A stretch of DNA of 64,000 bases, taken from positions 24,120 through 88,119 of the forward strand of contig NZ_SJZD01000012.1 of the NCBI RefSeq assembly GCF_004959765.1. Direction: 5' to 3'. Origin of the DNA: Flavobacterium sp. H122. Its GTDB lineage: Bacteria > Bacteroidota > Bacteroidia > Flavobacteriales > Flavobacteriaceae. The position numbers and the translations under genes were made by a program. Below the pieces are notes generated by a model, which was not told where the DNA came from, did no database searches, and was given only the letters and a program-made list of their open reading frames with translations. Below, in pieces: positions 55,081 to 63,408 of the stretch (position 1 is the stretch's first letter; the number at the start of each line of letters is the position of its first letter).

Positions 55081-56070
55081 TTATTTAGTTAAAACATTAA
55101 ATATTTGTTGCGATTTATGCCTCGTCAATTCCGCGTAATTTTCATTTAATTTATCGATTTCATCTATGTAGTTTGACATTTCTTTAGAATTCTCTGAGTA
55201 CAGTTTTGAATAATCTATTTTGCGACCATCGCTATAAATAATTTGAGATATCATAGTTACTGTTCGTTGTAAAGTTGCTTCAAAGAATTGCTTAGGAATA
55301 TTAAGATTTGAAGAAATGAAGGATAATACTTGCTCACTACATTCAATTATCCTAATTAAAGGATGAGGATGGCTATTTTCCTTATAGTAAATGTTTTGAA
55401 AATTATTTCCTGAAAATTCAATAATAATATTTGAAGTCGTAAACAGTAATGAAGTTAAAGCGTTAAACAACTTAACGGTCTCAAATTGATTACTAGAGTT
55501 CATTATCTCATCTAATAAATTATATGCACTCATAGCTGAACCAAAATGATCAGCGTCAAGTTCGTATATATGATTTCTTACTTCGAAGTTTTCCGTATTG
55601 GAGTACTTTTCTTGTAAGTTGAATTCTTTGTCGGAATTAATATTGAGTAACTGGATTATATGCGCTAATTCGTGGTGAAAAAGATATGAAATACAACATT
55701 TTATTAATATTCTTTCCAGAATGTTTTTTTCTTCATTCTGAATAGTCATACTTGCAATGTTTTCAGCCATGAAGAGATTCATTGAATCCGAAATAATGGA
55801 TTCTAGTTTATCAATAAGACCTAAATTAAATATGATTGTTGCTGAGTCATTTTTAATTTTGGCTGTAGCATTAAATGTATGATTATAAATTACTGCGAAA
55901 TGTAAAGGGATTTTTAGCTTTCCTGACGCATTTTCGCAAAGTTGAATACATGTTTTTATTATTTCTTCTGCGAATTCAGAATTTTTGAACGTATCAAATT
56001 CAGACTCTTTGAGTAAATCTAAATCTTGAAATCTTGTCAAGATATTTTCGTAATGTTCTGTGTAGCTCAT
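55081..56070 (-). CDS. Putative zinc metallopeptidase-like protein
   Basis: A 329-residue protein without signal peptide. ISYLFHHELAHIIQLLNINS near residue 150 contains HELAH, a HExxH zinc motif. About 40 residues later YELDADHFGSAMSAYNLLDE supplies ELDAD, the acidic third-ligand motif of M48-like enzymes. HPHPLIRIIECSEQ later resembles the M48 HP-x-x-xR element. The rest is helical and unlike known families. Single-gene cassette. A cytosolic peptidase is a fair guess. Confidence 0.55.
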   Translation of the reverse strand: MSYTEHYENILTRFQDLDLLKESEFDTFKNSEFAEEIIKTCIQLCENASGKLKIPLHFAVIYNHTFNATAKIKNDSATIIFNLGLIDKLESIISDSMNLFMAENIASMTIQNEEKNILERILIKCCISYLFHHELAHIIQLLNINSDKEFNLQEKYSNTENFEVRNHIYELDADHFGSAMSAYNLLDEIMNSSNQFETVKLFNALTSLLFTTSNIIIEFSGNNFQNIYYKENSHPHPLIRIIECSEQVLSFISSNLNIPKQFFEATLQRTVTMISQIIYSDGRKIDYSKLYSENSKEMSNYIDEIDKLNENYAELTRHKSQQIFNVLTK

Positions 56071-56078
56071 GAAATATC

Positions 56079-56211
56079 TTATAACGTCCCGTGGCTTGGC
56101 TTGCAGTAGCGATGCCTGCGAACGTTTTATTTTCGGTTAAAGATAAACATTTTCGTAAAGATAATTATGAAGTAGGAGTAAATTAGCTATTGCGCCAAAC
56201 CACTGTTACAA
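56079..56211. repeat. attC-like site 11
   Basis: Left box TTATAAC, GTCCCGTGGCTTGGCTTGC, AGTAGCGATGCC. Right TTAGCTATTGCGCCAAACCA, box GTTACAA. Almost the same as sites 7 and 15. 133 bp. Confidence 0.87.
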
Positions 56212-56221
56212 GCAGTTATTG

Positions 56222-56635
56222 TTACGAAAAATAATCAACCACTTCTTTATCTTCAACTCCAATATGGTCAGTAATATGGAATACGTCTTTTATCCAAGGA
56301 TGTTTCAACGCTTCGCTTCTGTCCAATATTTTTCCAAGTATTTCATGTTTCCAAGGTGAATCTTCTCTGTCAATCAACCCAATTTGATAATTATTTTCTT
56401 TTGTCCACATTTTAAATGGGAAAGAATATCTATTTTTAGGTTCTTCGTCAGTTCCCCAATCTCCTATACTGATTATTCCAGTTGCGATTTTCTCTTCGTG
56501 AGCTTTGGTGAACTTTATGTAATAAATTGCAAAAGCGTAGTCATCTTGATATACAAATCTTGTCAATTTTACGGTTTCTTTACCGCAACATTCACAAGTT
56601 TCAATATTCGGTTCTTCAAATTCTATTTTAAGCAT
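56222..56635 (-). CDS. Unknown protein with CxCC motif
   Basis: A 137-residue protein starting MLKIEFEEPNIETCECCGKE. The CECC plus later residues could bind a metal. YQDDYAFAIYYIKFTKAHEE, IATGIISIGDWGTDEEPKNR and LDRSEALKHPWIKDVFHITD follow. ATG 56635 is chosen because the longer frame runs into site 12. No family recognised. Single-gene cassette. Confidence 0.6.
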   Translation of the reverse strand: MLKIEFEEPNIETCECCGKETVKLTRFVYQDDYAFAIYYIKFTKAHEEKIATGIISIGDWGTDEEPKNRYSFPFKMWTKENNYQIGLIDREDSPWKHEILGKILDRSEALKHPWIKDVFHITDHIGVEDKEVVDYFS

Positions 56636-56654
56636 AAGGTTTTGACATAATTGC

Positions 56655-56786
56655 TTGTAACGTTCCGGCGCTTGGCGAGGTTGCGAACTTCGGAACTGTT
56701 TATTTTCTATCAAAGATAAAATTTCTTGCGAAATGGAAACGTGTATTTACTACAAAATTCGCAATCTTGCCAAACGCCTGTTGTAT
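56655..56786. repeat. attC-like site 12
   Basis: Left box TTGTAAC, GTTCCGGCGCTTGGCGAGG, TTGCGAACTT. Right AAATTCGCAATCTTGCCAAA, CGCCT, box GTTGTAT. Arms pair with wobbles (TTGGCGAGGTTGCGAA / TTCGCAATCTTGCCAA). 132 bp. Confidence 0.84.
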
Positions 56787-56793
56787 GCTGTGT

Positions 56794-57246
56794 TTATTTG
56801 AATTTCTCCAATTCAATTGCGTCGTCAAAGTACGCTTTAAACTTTTCAGATAAAATGTGATTTTTAAACTTTACGATTGTGTATGAACTATCAAAAGCAA
56901 TTATTTCTATTACTGAATTTTTAACTTGAAAATTATCGTTTTTCCATATCAACTCATTTCCCTCAACGAATGGCAAGTTATTCTCATCAATTTCAATATT
57001 TTTCGGAATAGCTGATATTACACCCCAAATTATTTGAGTTTCAGAATTAACAATTTTTAGAAACTCTTCATTGTTTAATTTAAAATAATCCTCGTCAAAA
57101 TTTATCGGCAAAGATTTGTCAGACATAAAATCTAAATCACATAAAAACCAGTTATAGTTTTCTATATTCTCCAAAATAGGTTTTAAAGTTTCACTTAAAT
57201 TAGTATGAAATTTAATTTTTTTAGTATTTCTAATTATCCAATTCAT
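56794..57246 (-). CDS. Unknown 150-residue protein
   Basis: Sequence features: MNWIIRNTKKIKFHTNLSET, NYNWFLCDLDFMSDKSLPIN, FLKIVNSETQIIWGVISAIP and VIEIIAFDSSYTIVKFKNHI. Acidic, no signal peptide or membrane segment. It looks like a small alpha/beta protein of the SMI1/immunity-like kind, but I cannot name a family. Single-gene cassette. Confidence 0.6.
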   Translation of the reverse strand: MNWIIRNTKKIKFHTNLSETLKPILENIENYNWFLCDLDFMSDKSLPINFDEDYFKLNNEEFLKIVNSETQIIWGVISAIPKNIEIDENNLPFVEGNELIWKNDNFQVKNSVIEIIAFDSSYTIVKFKNHILSEKFKAYFDDAIELEKFK

Positions 57247-57274
57247 CTATTAAGTTCTGTTGTGGTAACATAGC

Positions 57275-57407
57275 ATACAACGTCCCGTGGCTTTATGAAG
57301 TTGGGGAAATTTATCCCCAAATCATTCCTTCAAGACTGAAGTCAAATATATAAAAATACCTTTAAATTTAGCCCCAAAACCCCAATTTCATAAAACCGCT
57401 GTTGTGT
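57275..57407. repeat. attC-like site 13
   Basis: Left box ATACAAC, GTCCCGTGGCTTTATGAAG, TTGGGG. Right CCCCAATTTCATAAAACCG, box GTTGTGT. Close to site 8. 133 bp. Confidence 0.87.
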
Positions 57408-57456
57408 GTAGTGATTTTAGGTACTAGTTAATAGTAAATAATTTTTTTTGTTTACT

Positions 57457-57487
57457 TTTGTTGACATAATTCCATATAGTATACCTG
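57457..57487 (+). promoter_or_regulatory. Promoter for the + strand ATPase pair
   Basis: TTTG at 57457-57460, 19 nt, then TATACCTG at 57480-57487, near the Bacteroidota -33/-7 form. ATG follows at 57503. A private promoter is expected for a cassette whose genes run against the array. Confidence 0.5.
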
Positions 57488-57502
57488 AACTAAATTTTTT
57501 AA

Positions 57503-58819
57503 ATGAAAACACCCAATATAAGAGTTAAGACTCAAGGATTTCGAGCTGTAAATCAAGCGGATTTAATTATTGATGGGATTACGTTAGTTGCCGGTGAAAA
57601 TGGGTGTGGTAAGAGCTCAATATCCAAACTATTGTACTTTTTATATAAGACAGTATCAAATTATGATATCCTTGTCAAGGAAAAGTTATTTTCAAGTCTA
57701 CAAGATATTCTTCGTTTTTTGGATATTGTTCAACAAGAACTGACAATTAATTTAAAGGATAGAAATTTGAGAGATGAGTTTAGGAGAGAAATTTCTGAAC
57801 TTAGAAGAGGATTATATGATTCAGAATTTTTAGAAGATGAATTGATAAATTGGATTAGAGTAGTTGATAAAATTGAACAAATTTACACTGACTCTGATTT
57901 AAAATCAATTAAGCCGTCAGTTGCTGGAAAATCAATGAGATTGAAATATATTATAAAAGATATTTTAAAAATTGAAAATGTTGATGATGAATTTTCAGAA
58001 TCATTTCCAAAAATTAAAAGTTTAATTGAGAGAAGATTTAAAGAGGCTATCAATAAGATTAAATCAAGACCGACATCATTATTTATTGAAGAATTAAAAT
58101 CAGTTTTTTCAGATGGTGATTTGCCTAACAAATTTGAAGTTTTAGAGTTTGATGATTTAATTGTTGCTTTAGATAAACATAACTTATCTATTCCATATAG
58201 TATTCAAAATGCGATTTATATTGATACTCCGATGATGATTTCCGTTGAAGATAGTCATAATGAACATTGGAATGATTTAAATGAATTGCTATTAGAAAGA
58301 GGCAATAAGAATAATAAGTTTAGTAGTATTATAAGTAATGAAATTATTCAGGGAGATGTTGTTGTAGAGGAAGGAATATATTCAGCGGATGATTTTAAAT
58401 TTAAGAGAAATGACGGTTTAGTTTTTAATTTATTAGATGTCGCAACAGGAGTTAAATCATTTTCTATTTTGCAATTACTACTTAAAAAAGGAATATTAAA
58501 TGATAAAACTTTATTAATAATTGATGAGCCTGAGTCAAATTTGCACCCGCAATGGATAATTGAATATGCAAGAATTATTGTTATGCTGAATAAAGAGTTG
58601 GGAGTAAAGTTTTTTCTAGCAAGTCATAATCCTGACATGGTTAGCGCAATAAGATATATTTCAGAAAAAGAAGGAATATTAGAAAATGTTAATTTTTATT
58701 TGGCTGAAAGAAAGGAAAATAAATTCAGTTATGATTATAAATTTTTAGACAAAGAAATTGACCCAATTTTTGAATCTTTTAATATTGCGTTAGATCGTAT
58801 TAATAAATACGGGATTTAA
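57503..58819 (+). CDS. AAA-family ATPase, SMC/OLD-like
   Basis: A 438-residue ATPase. Walker A is AGENGCGKSSISKLLYFLYK (residues about 29-48). A coiled, charged middle follows. LLIIDEPESNLHPQWIIEYA is the Walker B/D-loop and KFFLASHNPDMVSAIRYISE the H-loop. There is no TOPRIM or nuclease domain, so an effector would be separate; the next gene, 2 nt downstream, is the candidate. The pair is on the + strand, against nearly all other cassette genes. The layout resembles two-gene ATPase-effector defence modules. Confidence 0.8.
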   Translation: MKTPNIRVKTQGFRAVNQADLIIDGITLVAGENGCGKSSISKLLYFLYKTVSNYDILVKEKLFSSLQDILRFLDIVQQELTINLKDRNLRDEFRREISELRRGLYDSEFLEDELINWIRVVDKIEQIYTDSDLKSIKPSVAGKSMRLKYIIKDILKIENVDDEFSESFPKIKSLIERRFKEAINKIKSRPTSLFIEELKSVFSDGDLPNKFEVLEFDDLIVALDKHNLSIPYSIQNAIYIDTPMMISVEDSHNEHWNDLNELLLERGNKNNKFSSIISNEIIQGDVVVEEGIYSADDFKFKRNDGLVFNLLDVATGVKSFSILQLLLKKGILNDKTLLIIDEPESNLHPQWIIEYARIIVMLNKELGVKFFLASHNPDMVSAIRYISEKEGILENVNFYLAERKENKFSYDYKFLDKEIDPIFESFNIALDRINKYGI

Positions 58820-58821
58820 TA

Positions 58822-59313
58822 ATGAAGTACAACAAACCAAAAACAGAGAGTCATATTGTTTCTCAAACTTACCCTTCATGTTTAGTAGATTTAGATGAAC
58901 TAATATTTAAAGAAGACGATTCTCTTATTGAAGTTGGAAGTGAATTTGATAATTCAACTGTTATTGATTTGGATGGTGTTGAGATTTTAAGAGCTCAGGC
59001 TGAAAGAAGAAATCAAAAAAGCACTATGGATTGTACTTTTGCTATAAGTGATAATTCTAAAACCGAAATGTTATTAGTGGAATTTAGATTTAATTATATA
59101 AATCTGCAGAATCTAAATAGAAATAAGTTAATTGATAAGGTTGCGGGGTCTCAGGAAATTTTGGGTGATTCTACACCCATAAATGATAATAATATTTTTA
59201 TATTTCAAAAAGACTTGAAAGCACAAGCACAAAGTAGACTTTATCGAATGTATCCTAGAGTACCGAATAATTACGTAGTAATGGATTTGGATGATTTAAA
59301 GAGTTTTTTCTGA
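58822..59313 (+). CDS. Unknown partner of the AAA ATPase
   Basis: A 163-residue protein. SHIVSQTYPSCLVDLDELIF is followed by VEILRAQAERRNQKSTMDCT, then TEMLLVEFRFNYINLQNLNR, NKLIDKVAGSQEIL and LYRMYPRVPNNYVVMDLDDL. The spacing of D in MDCTF and E-x-R in LLVEFRF recalls a degenerate PD-(D/E)xK nuclease core, but this is only a visual guess. It is co-directional with and 2 nt after the ATPase, so the two probably act together. Confidence 0.55.
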   Translation: MKYNKPKTESHIVSQTYPSCLVDLDELIFKEDDSLIEVGSEFDNSTVIDLDGVEILRAQAERRNQKSTMDCTFAISDNSKTEMLLVEFRFNYINLQNLNRNKLIDKVAGSQEILGDSTPINDNNIFIFQKDLKAQAQSRLYRMYPRVPNNYVVMDLDDLKSFF

Positions 59314-59321
59314 ATCATTAC

Positions 59322-59454
59322 ACACAACGTCCAGCCGGCTTCACGAAGTGGCGAAGTTCGTGACTGATTTGTTTCTGCTAATATAAGATTTTCCAACGGA
59401 AAATTGGCAACCGGCTTAAACAGCTCTCGCCATTGCGTGAAACCGCTGTTAACT
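59322..59454. repeat. attC-like site 14
   Basis: Left box ACACAAC, GTCCAGCCGGCTTCACGAAG, TGGCGA. Right TCGCCATTGCGTGAAACCGC, box GTTAACT. CTTCACGAAGTGGCGA pairs with TCGCCATTGCGTGAAA. 133 bp. Confidence 0.85.
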
Positions 59455-59466
59455 GCTGTATTTATT

Positions 59467-60054
59467 TTAGTCCTTAATTACTTTTGTTTTTGATATTGCA
59501 TCGTGAAATCCATTCCTAGTAAAAAAGAACGAAAATCTGTCAAATGGAATAAATCTGCAAAATGTTCTACTGATAATGTCTCCTAATTCTGGTTTTTCTC
59601 CTTGTAAATTAACAACTTTTGTTTTCGTGATTATTTTCCCAAGTGTTTTTTGATATTTACTTTCAAAGAATATGTAATAACTAGTGATGAAAATTATCAA
59701 TGTTCCAATTCTGTAGATACCTCTTTCTGCTTGACTTGTAAGTGACAATAAAGTTTCAATATTTGGAATGATCAATCCATAAAGTACAAAAATCACAACA
59801 AAGTCAATTAGGAAATTTACAAATCTGATTTTAGAACTAACCGTGTTTGTATCCACGTGACTAATTTTCTGATTTTCTACTTCAATATTTTCAGTTACTG
59901 CTTTAATTTTCTCATCTCCAATATTTCGTAATTGGATTTCAGTTTTTGCTGCATCAATTGCTGCTTTTTGATATTTTTCACTGTCAATTGTTGTAATCGC
60001 AATTAGTTCTCTGTCTGTTTTAGTTGACATTATTTTTGTGAACTCATTTTCCAT
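59467..60054 (-). CDS. RDD family membrane protein
   Basis: A 195-residue protein. The first 60 residues are soluble and helical (DRELIAITTIDSEKYQKAAI). SKIRFVNFLIDFVVIFVLYG is the R-x-x-x-x-x-D RDD start, inside the first membrane helix. IFITSYYIFFESKYQKTLGK, then IITKTKVVNLQGEKPELGDI and ISRTFCRFIPFDRFSF follow the RDD order. Function unknown; some members are ion exchangers. Single-gene cassette. Confidence 0.82.
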   Translation of the reverse strand: MENEFTKIMSTKTDRELIAITTIDSEKYQKAAIDAAKTEIQLRNIGDEKIKAVTENIEVENQKISHVDTNTVSSKIRFVNFLIDFVVIFVLYGLIIPNIETLLSLTSQAERGIYRIGTLIIFITSYYIFFESKYQKTLGKIITKTKVVNLQGEKPELGDIISRTFCRFIPFDRFSFFFTRNGFHDAISKTKVIKD

Positions 60055-60095
60055 TTTTAATAGATTTCTTTAGTTTTCGTTTGTCGTAATATTGC

Positions 60096-60228
60096 AGTTA
60101 ACGTCCTGTGGCTTGGCTTGCAGTAGCGATGCCTGCGAACATTTTATTTTCTGTTAAAGATAAACATTTTCGTAAAGAAAAATATGAATTTAGAATAAAT
60201 TAGCTATTGCGCCAAACCACTGTTAGTG
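60096..60228. repeat. attC-like site 15
   Basis: Left box AGTTAAC, GTCCTGTGGCTTGGCTTGC, AGTAGCGATGCC. Right TTAGCTATTGCGCCAAACCA, box GTTAGTG. Same subtype as sites 7 and 11. 133 bp. Confidence 0.87.
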
Positions 60229-60235
60229 GCAGTAT

Positions 60236-60679
60236 TTATTCTTTTTCGTCAAACTCTAATAAGTCAAATAATGATTTTCCAATATCTCTGATTATGTCTA
60301 AATATGAGAAAAAGGCAAAGAATAATACTGAATCACAAACTAATTTAAAATAATCAGCTTCAAATATGGTAAGCAAGTATTTGCTTTCTCTTATTAATCC
60401 AAATATAAAAGCAAGACCAATAAATATAATTTGCTCGTAAAAACTTCCTTTTAAACTCTTTTTTGTTTTTATAAATGGGTAACCAGTTTTTTCTTGTATT
60501 TCTCTTAATTTGCCAGCAATTAAAGTACTACTTGCTATATTTATTGCAAATAAAGTTGTCAATAGAGCAAGAATATTTTCAGCAAATTTATCTACAAAAG
60601 TACTTTGCAATTTCATTGAGATAAACGCAAATAATGCACTTATCGAAGTAAAAGCTACTATTTTATAAATATTATTCAC
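60236..60679 (-). CDS. Small four-helix membrane protein
   Basis: A 147-residue protein with about four hydrophobic segments (YKIVAFTSISALFAFISMKL; NILALLTTLFAINIASSTLI; IIFIGLAFIFGLIRES; LVCDSVLFFAFFSYLDIIRD). GTG start at 60679 overlaps the stop of the gene upstream by 8 nt, so it is coupled to it. No family recognised. It may be the membrane partner of the soluble protein encoded in the same cassette. Confidence 0.6.
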   Translation of the reverse strand: MNNIYKIVAFTSISALFAFISMKLQSTFVDKFAENILALLTTLFAINIASSTLIAGKLREIQEKTGYPFIKTKKSLKGSFYEQIIFIGLAFIFGLIRESKYLLTIFEADYFKLVCDSVLFFAFFSYLDIIRDIGKSLFDLLEFDEKE

Positions 60680-61520
60680 CTTTTAATATTTCTTTTAAAT
60701 CTGTTACAAAGTTACGTATTGTTTCCGTATCAGCTTCTATTTCTAGAGTGTCTAACTCAATTGATTTAACTGACGTAGCTGTTGTTTCCCAACTCCTTAA
60801 TCCAGATAATTTTATCTTTGCTGGACCTGCACCTTCAGATGAAGTTTTTACCAAATCAACTAATTGTTTATTGTCTTCATCTAAGTTTTCTAAAACTTGT
60901 TTTTCTGGAGCATTAAACTCTATTTTAGTTTTAGAACTGTTAAATAATTTACTTGCTTCTTTTAATTCATCTGATAGAGATTCATTAACTCGAGCTAAAT
61001 TAGGCTTTGAGAATTCAAATTGAAGTTTTTCTATTCGACCGTCATATCTCTCAAGCATTTCCCATAAAATTCTTGCCTCATATTTTGGCTGTGGATAGAA
61101 ACGAAGATTGTAATCATTTAATTTTCTATCTATTGCTTTTTCTATAATTTTTAAAACTGAAAAACTATTTCCAAATGAAGTTTTATCACTTTCAATTGCA
61201 ATTAATTGTATGTCAGGATTATTATAAAATGCAACTAAACAACTAGGTTCGCTTTCGAAGAATTCTTGATGAAAATCTTTCTCAATTTTAATTGTCTTCT
61301 TATTCGCAAGTCTAATTAGTATGAATTCATCATCGTAGTATTCGATTTTATAATTAAGTCTATGTTTACTGCTAAAAAAATGAAGATTTTCAAATATATC
61401 AGCAAAGAATTTGTTTTTGTTTTCTACTAGTTCAGAATATGTAAAATTCTTGCCAAAAAGGTTGAATTGCGAATTTGAAATTGGACTAATCTGATAAGTA
61501 AAAATGTCGTATTTTATCAT
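60672..61520 (-). CDS. Unknown soluble protein, partner of the small membrane protein
   Basis: A 282-residue protein with no signal or membrane helix. MIKYDIFTYQISPISNSQFN, ENKNKFFADIFENLHFFSSK, CLVAFYNNPDIQLIAIESDK, RILWEMLERYDGRIEKLQFE and a C-terminal VKSIELDTLEIEADTETIRN are visible. It is followed by an overlapping four-helix membrane gene in one cassette. A membrane plus soluble pair of this size is seen in some anti-phage systems (for example Kiwa), but I see no motif that proves it. Confidence 0.6.
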   Translation of the reverse strand: MIKYDIFTYQISPISNSQFNLFGKNFTYSELVENKNKFFADIFENLHFFSSKHRLNYKIEYYDDEFILIRLANKKTIKIEKDFHQEFFESEPSCLVAFYNNPDIQLIAIESDKTSFGNSFSVLKIIEKAIDRKLNDYNLRFYPQPKYEARILWEMLERYDGRIEKLQFEFSKPNLARVNESLSDELKEASKLFNSSKTKIEFNAPEKQVLENLDEDNKQLVDLVKTSSEGAGPAKIKLSGLRSWETTATSVKSIELDTLEIEADTETIRNFVTDLKEILKGE

Positions 61521-61556
61521 AATTCGATTTTATCGATTTCGTTTTTTTAATATTGC

Positions 61557-61689
61557 CACTAACGTCCCGCCGGCTTTAAGAAGTTGGGGATTTTTGTTCC
61601 CAAACCATTCCGTTAAGACTAAAGCCAAATATATAAAATTACCTTTAAATTATGCCTAAAACCCCAATTTCATAAAACCGCTGTTGTGT
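61557..61689. repeat. attC-like site 16
   Basis: Left box CACTAAC, GTCCCGCCGGCTTTAAGAAG, TTGGGG. Right CCCCAATTTCATAAAACCG, box GTTGTGT. Almost identical to site 10, 6.6 kb away, but with unrelated boxes. 133 bp. Confidence 0.87.
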
Positions 61690-61696
61690 GCTGTTT

Positions 61697-62416
61697 TTAA
61701 TCTAAACAATTATAGAAACCTTTTTTTATTTTACGTTTTATATTTCTCTTATTTTTTCTTTCATTTCTAAGAATTTTTCTTTTCTCTCTTTTGCTTGAGT
61801 AAAAAATGGGGTAATCTACGACCAATTTTTTAGTTAAAAATATTTTATAGCAATTTTTGTCTGTGATTATAATTTCTTTAGAATTAAATCCTATAAAATC
61901 AATGTTTAAAACCTGATTTTCGGAAGCTATAATTTCAAATTTTCCGTCGTCATTTGACATTGTTTTTTTATCAGTCCCTTTTATCTGAATTTCAGCAAAT
62001 GGAATTGGTAAATCATCCCCAAAAATAACTCCTCTTATTTTTTTTGTATTTAGATTTTTTTCAAGAGTTATGTCATTTACCTTTCTTTTTCTATTAATAG
62101 TTGGAATATAATGTGAACCCTCAATAAGCTTTACATCATCATCCATTAATTGAACATTAATCTCATTTTTATCAGCAATAATTCTCTGTTCTTTCTTTCC
62201 TAAAAAACTAAATATTAAAAATTCATTAGGATTTACTTTTATAGAATATTTTCCATCAATATCTGTATTTGTTCCTCTTGTTGTTCCTTCAATGTAAATA
62301 TTAGCCCCAGGAATTATTTCACCAATACTGTCTTTAACAATTCCACTAACTTTTCTTTGTTGACCAAACAAAAAAATAGAGAAAAGAAAAAATGATATGT
62401 AAAGAATTTGTTTCAT
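61697..62416 (-). CDS. Secreted protein with carboxypeptidase-regulatory-like domains
   Basis: A 239-residue protein with a signal peptide (KQILYISFFLFSIFLFGQ). VSGIVKDSIGEIIPGANIYI, then EGTTRGTNTDIDGKYSIKVN is a CarboxypepD_reg-like beta sandwich as found at the start of TonB-dependent receptors. IRGVIFGDDLPIPFAEIQIK and GTDKKTMSNDDGKFEIIASE is a second copy. A very basic C-terminus (KREKRKILRNERKNKRNIKR) is unusual. There is no receptor barrel, so it is a stand-alone protein. It shares a cassette with the next gene upstream. Confidence 0.75.
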   Translation of the reverse strand: MKQILYISFFLFSIFLFGQQRKVSGIVKDSIGEIIPGANIYIEGTTRGTNTDIDGKYSIKVNPNEFLIFSFLGKKEQRIIADKNEINVQLMDDDVKLIEGSHYIPTINRKRKVNDITLEKNLNTKKIRGVIFGDDLPIPFAEIQIKGTDKKTMSNDDGKFEIIASENQVLNIDFIGFNSKEIIITDKNCYKIFLTKKLVVDYPIFYSSKREKRKILRNERKNKRNIKRKIKKGFYNCLD

Positions 62417-62534
62417 TTATTTTTAAGGGGATTTTAAAATATTGAAAATAGCAATTTTTATTAGTATTATCAATTAGTGATCTTGGGATTAGTCATAATA
62501 AATATGACTTTTCCACCACCTTGAAACATCGCTT

Positions 62535-63212
62535 TTATAAGAATATTTTCTTTGAATTCAAGAGTAAATGTTCCTTCGGGATATGCAATATGGTTGTAAA
62601 ATTTAGTTTTCCATTTTTAAATGCTTCTTGGCTCCATAATAGAGAATTTGGTTCATTTATGTTTTGTATTCTTGCAATTCTTCCATCATTGTCATACATC
62701 TCGGACCTTACGCAATGGTAAGGTTTTTTTGGTAGGAAATATCTTCGATAAATAATTTTACCTTTTTCGTCTAATTCAGTTATTATGTAAGGATCACCTT
62801 TAATATAATTTGCAAATTCTTTTAAATTACCATTTTTGTAAAAAACTTCATAACTACCACTTTCAATCCCTTCTTCAAATGATTTTAAACTATAAAGTTC
62901 TCCAGTTTCATAGTATACTTTTTTAATTCCATTTAATTTAGCATTCTTAATTACAAAATGCTCTTTCAAAGTTTCATTTACAACTATTTTATATTCGTTA
63001 TCAGGAATATTTTTTTTAATTACATAATAAAACCCATATCGATGTCCCATATCTTCACGATGTTTAAATTCAAGAAAAATAGAATCTTTTGGGTTTACAA
63101 AAGAAAATTCCTTGTATCGAATTTTTTCATCATAATTAAGTTTGATAATAGTTTGACCACTTGTACTCCAAAAGAGTAAAGTAAAAAAGGCTAAAATAAA
63201 TATTTGTTTCAT
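62535..63212 (-). CDS. Secreted MORN-like repeat protein, unknown function
   Basis: A 225-residue protein with signal peptide (MKQIFILAFFTLLFWSTSGQ). NGIKKVYYETGELYSLKSFE, then EGIESGSYEVFYKNGNLKEF resembles the antitoxin/MORN-variant repeats (YY-x-N/TG-x-L) of Bacteroidota secreted proteins. ATG 63212 is used because the signal starts there. ATG 63233 is possible. Longer frames run into site 17. The 118 nt between it and the downstream gene show no attC-like site, so the cassette has two genes. Confidence 0.65.
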   Translation of the reverse strand: MKQIFILAFFTLLFWSTSGQTIIKLNYDEKIRYKEFSFVNPKDSIFLEFKHREDMGHRYGFYYVIKKNIPDNEYKIVVNETLKEHFVIKNAKLNGIKKVYYETGELYSLKSFEEGIESGSYEVFYKNGNLKEFANYIKGDPYIITELDEKGKIIYRRYFLPKKPYHCVRSEMYDNDGRIARIQNINEPNSLLWSQEAFKNGKLNFTTILHIPKEHLLLNSKKIFL

Positions 63213-63247
63213 TATGGTTTGAATTTTATTCATTTTCCCAAAATAGC

Positions 63248-63383
63248 ACACAACGTCCCGCGGCTTGCGAGCAGTGGCGGGAACTATCACTGACAATTAC
63301 AAATATAGACGAAAATTAGAATTAACAGCGTTTTTTCCGAAGGAAAAAACAACTAAAGCCATTGACGCAAACCGCTGTTGTGT
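63248..63383. repeat. attC-like site 17, divergent middle
   Basis: Left box ACACAAC, GTCCCGCGGCTTGCGAGC, AGTGGC. Right GCCATTGACGCAAACCGC, box GTTGTGT. The middle has its own stem (GTTTTTTCC / GGAAAAAAC at 63331-63349). 136 bp. Confidence 0.82.
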
Positions 63384-63408
63384 GCTGTTTTTTAGTTTCA
63401 ATGTGGAA

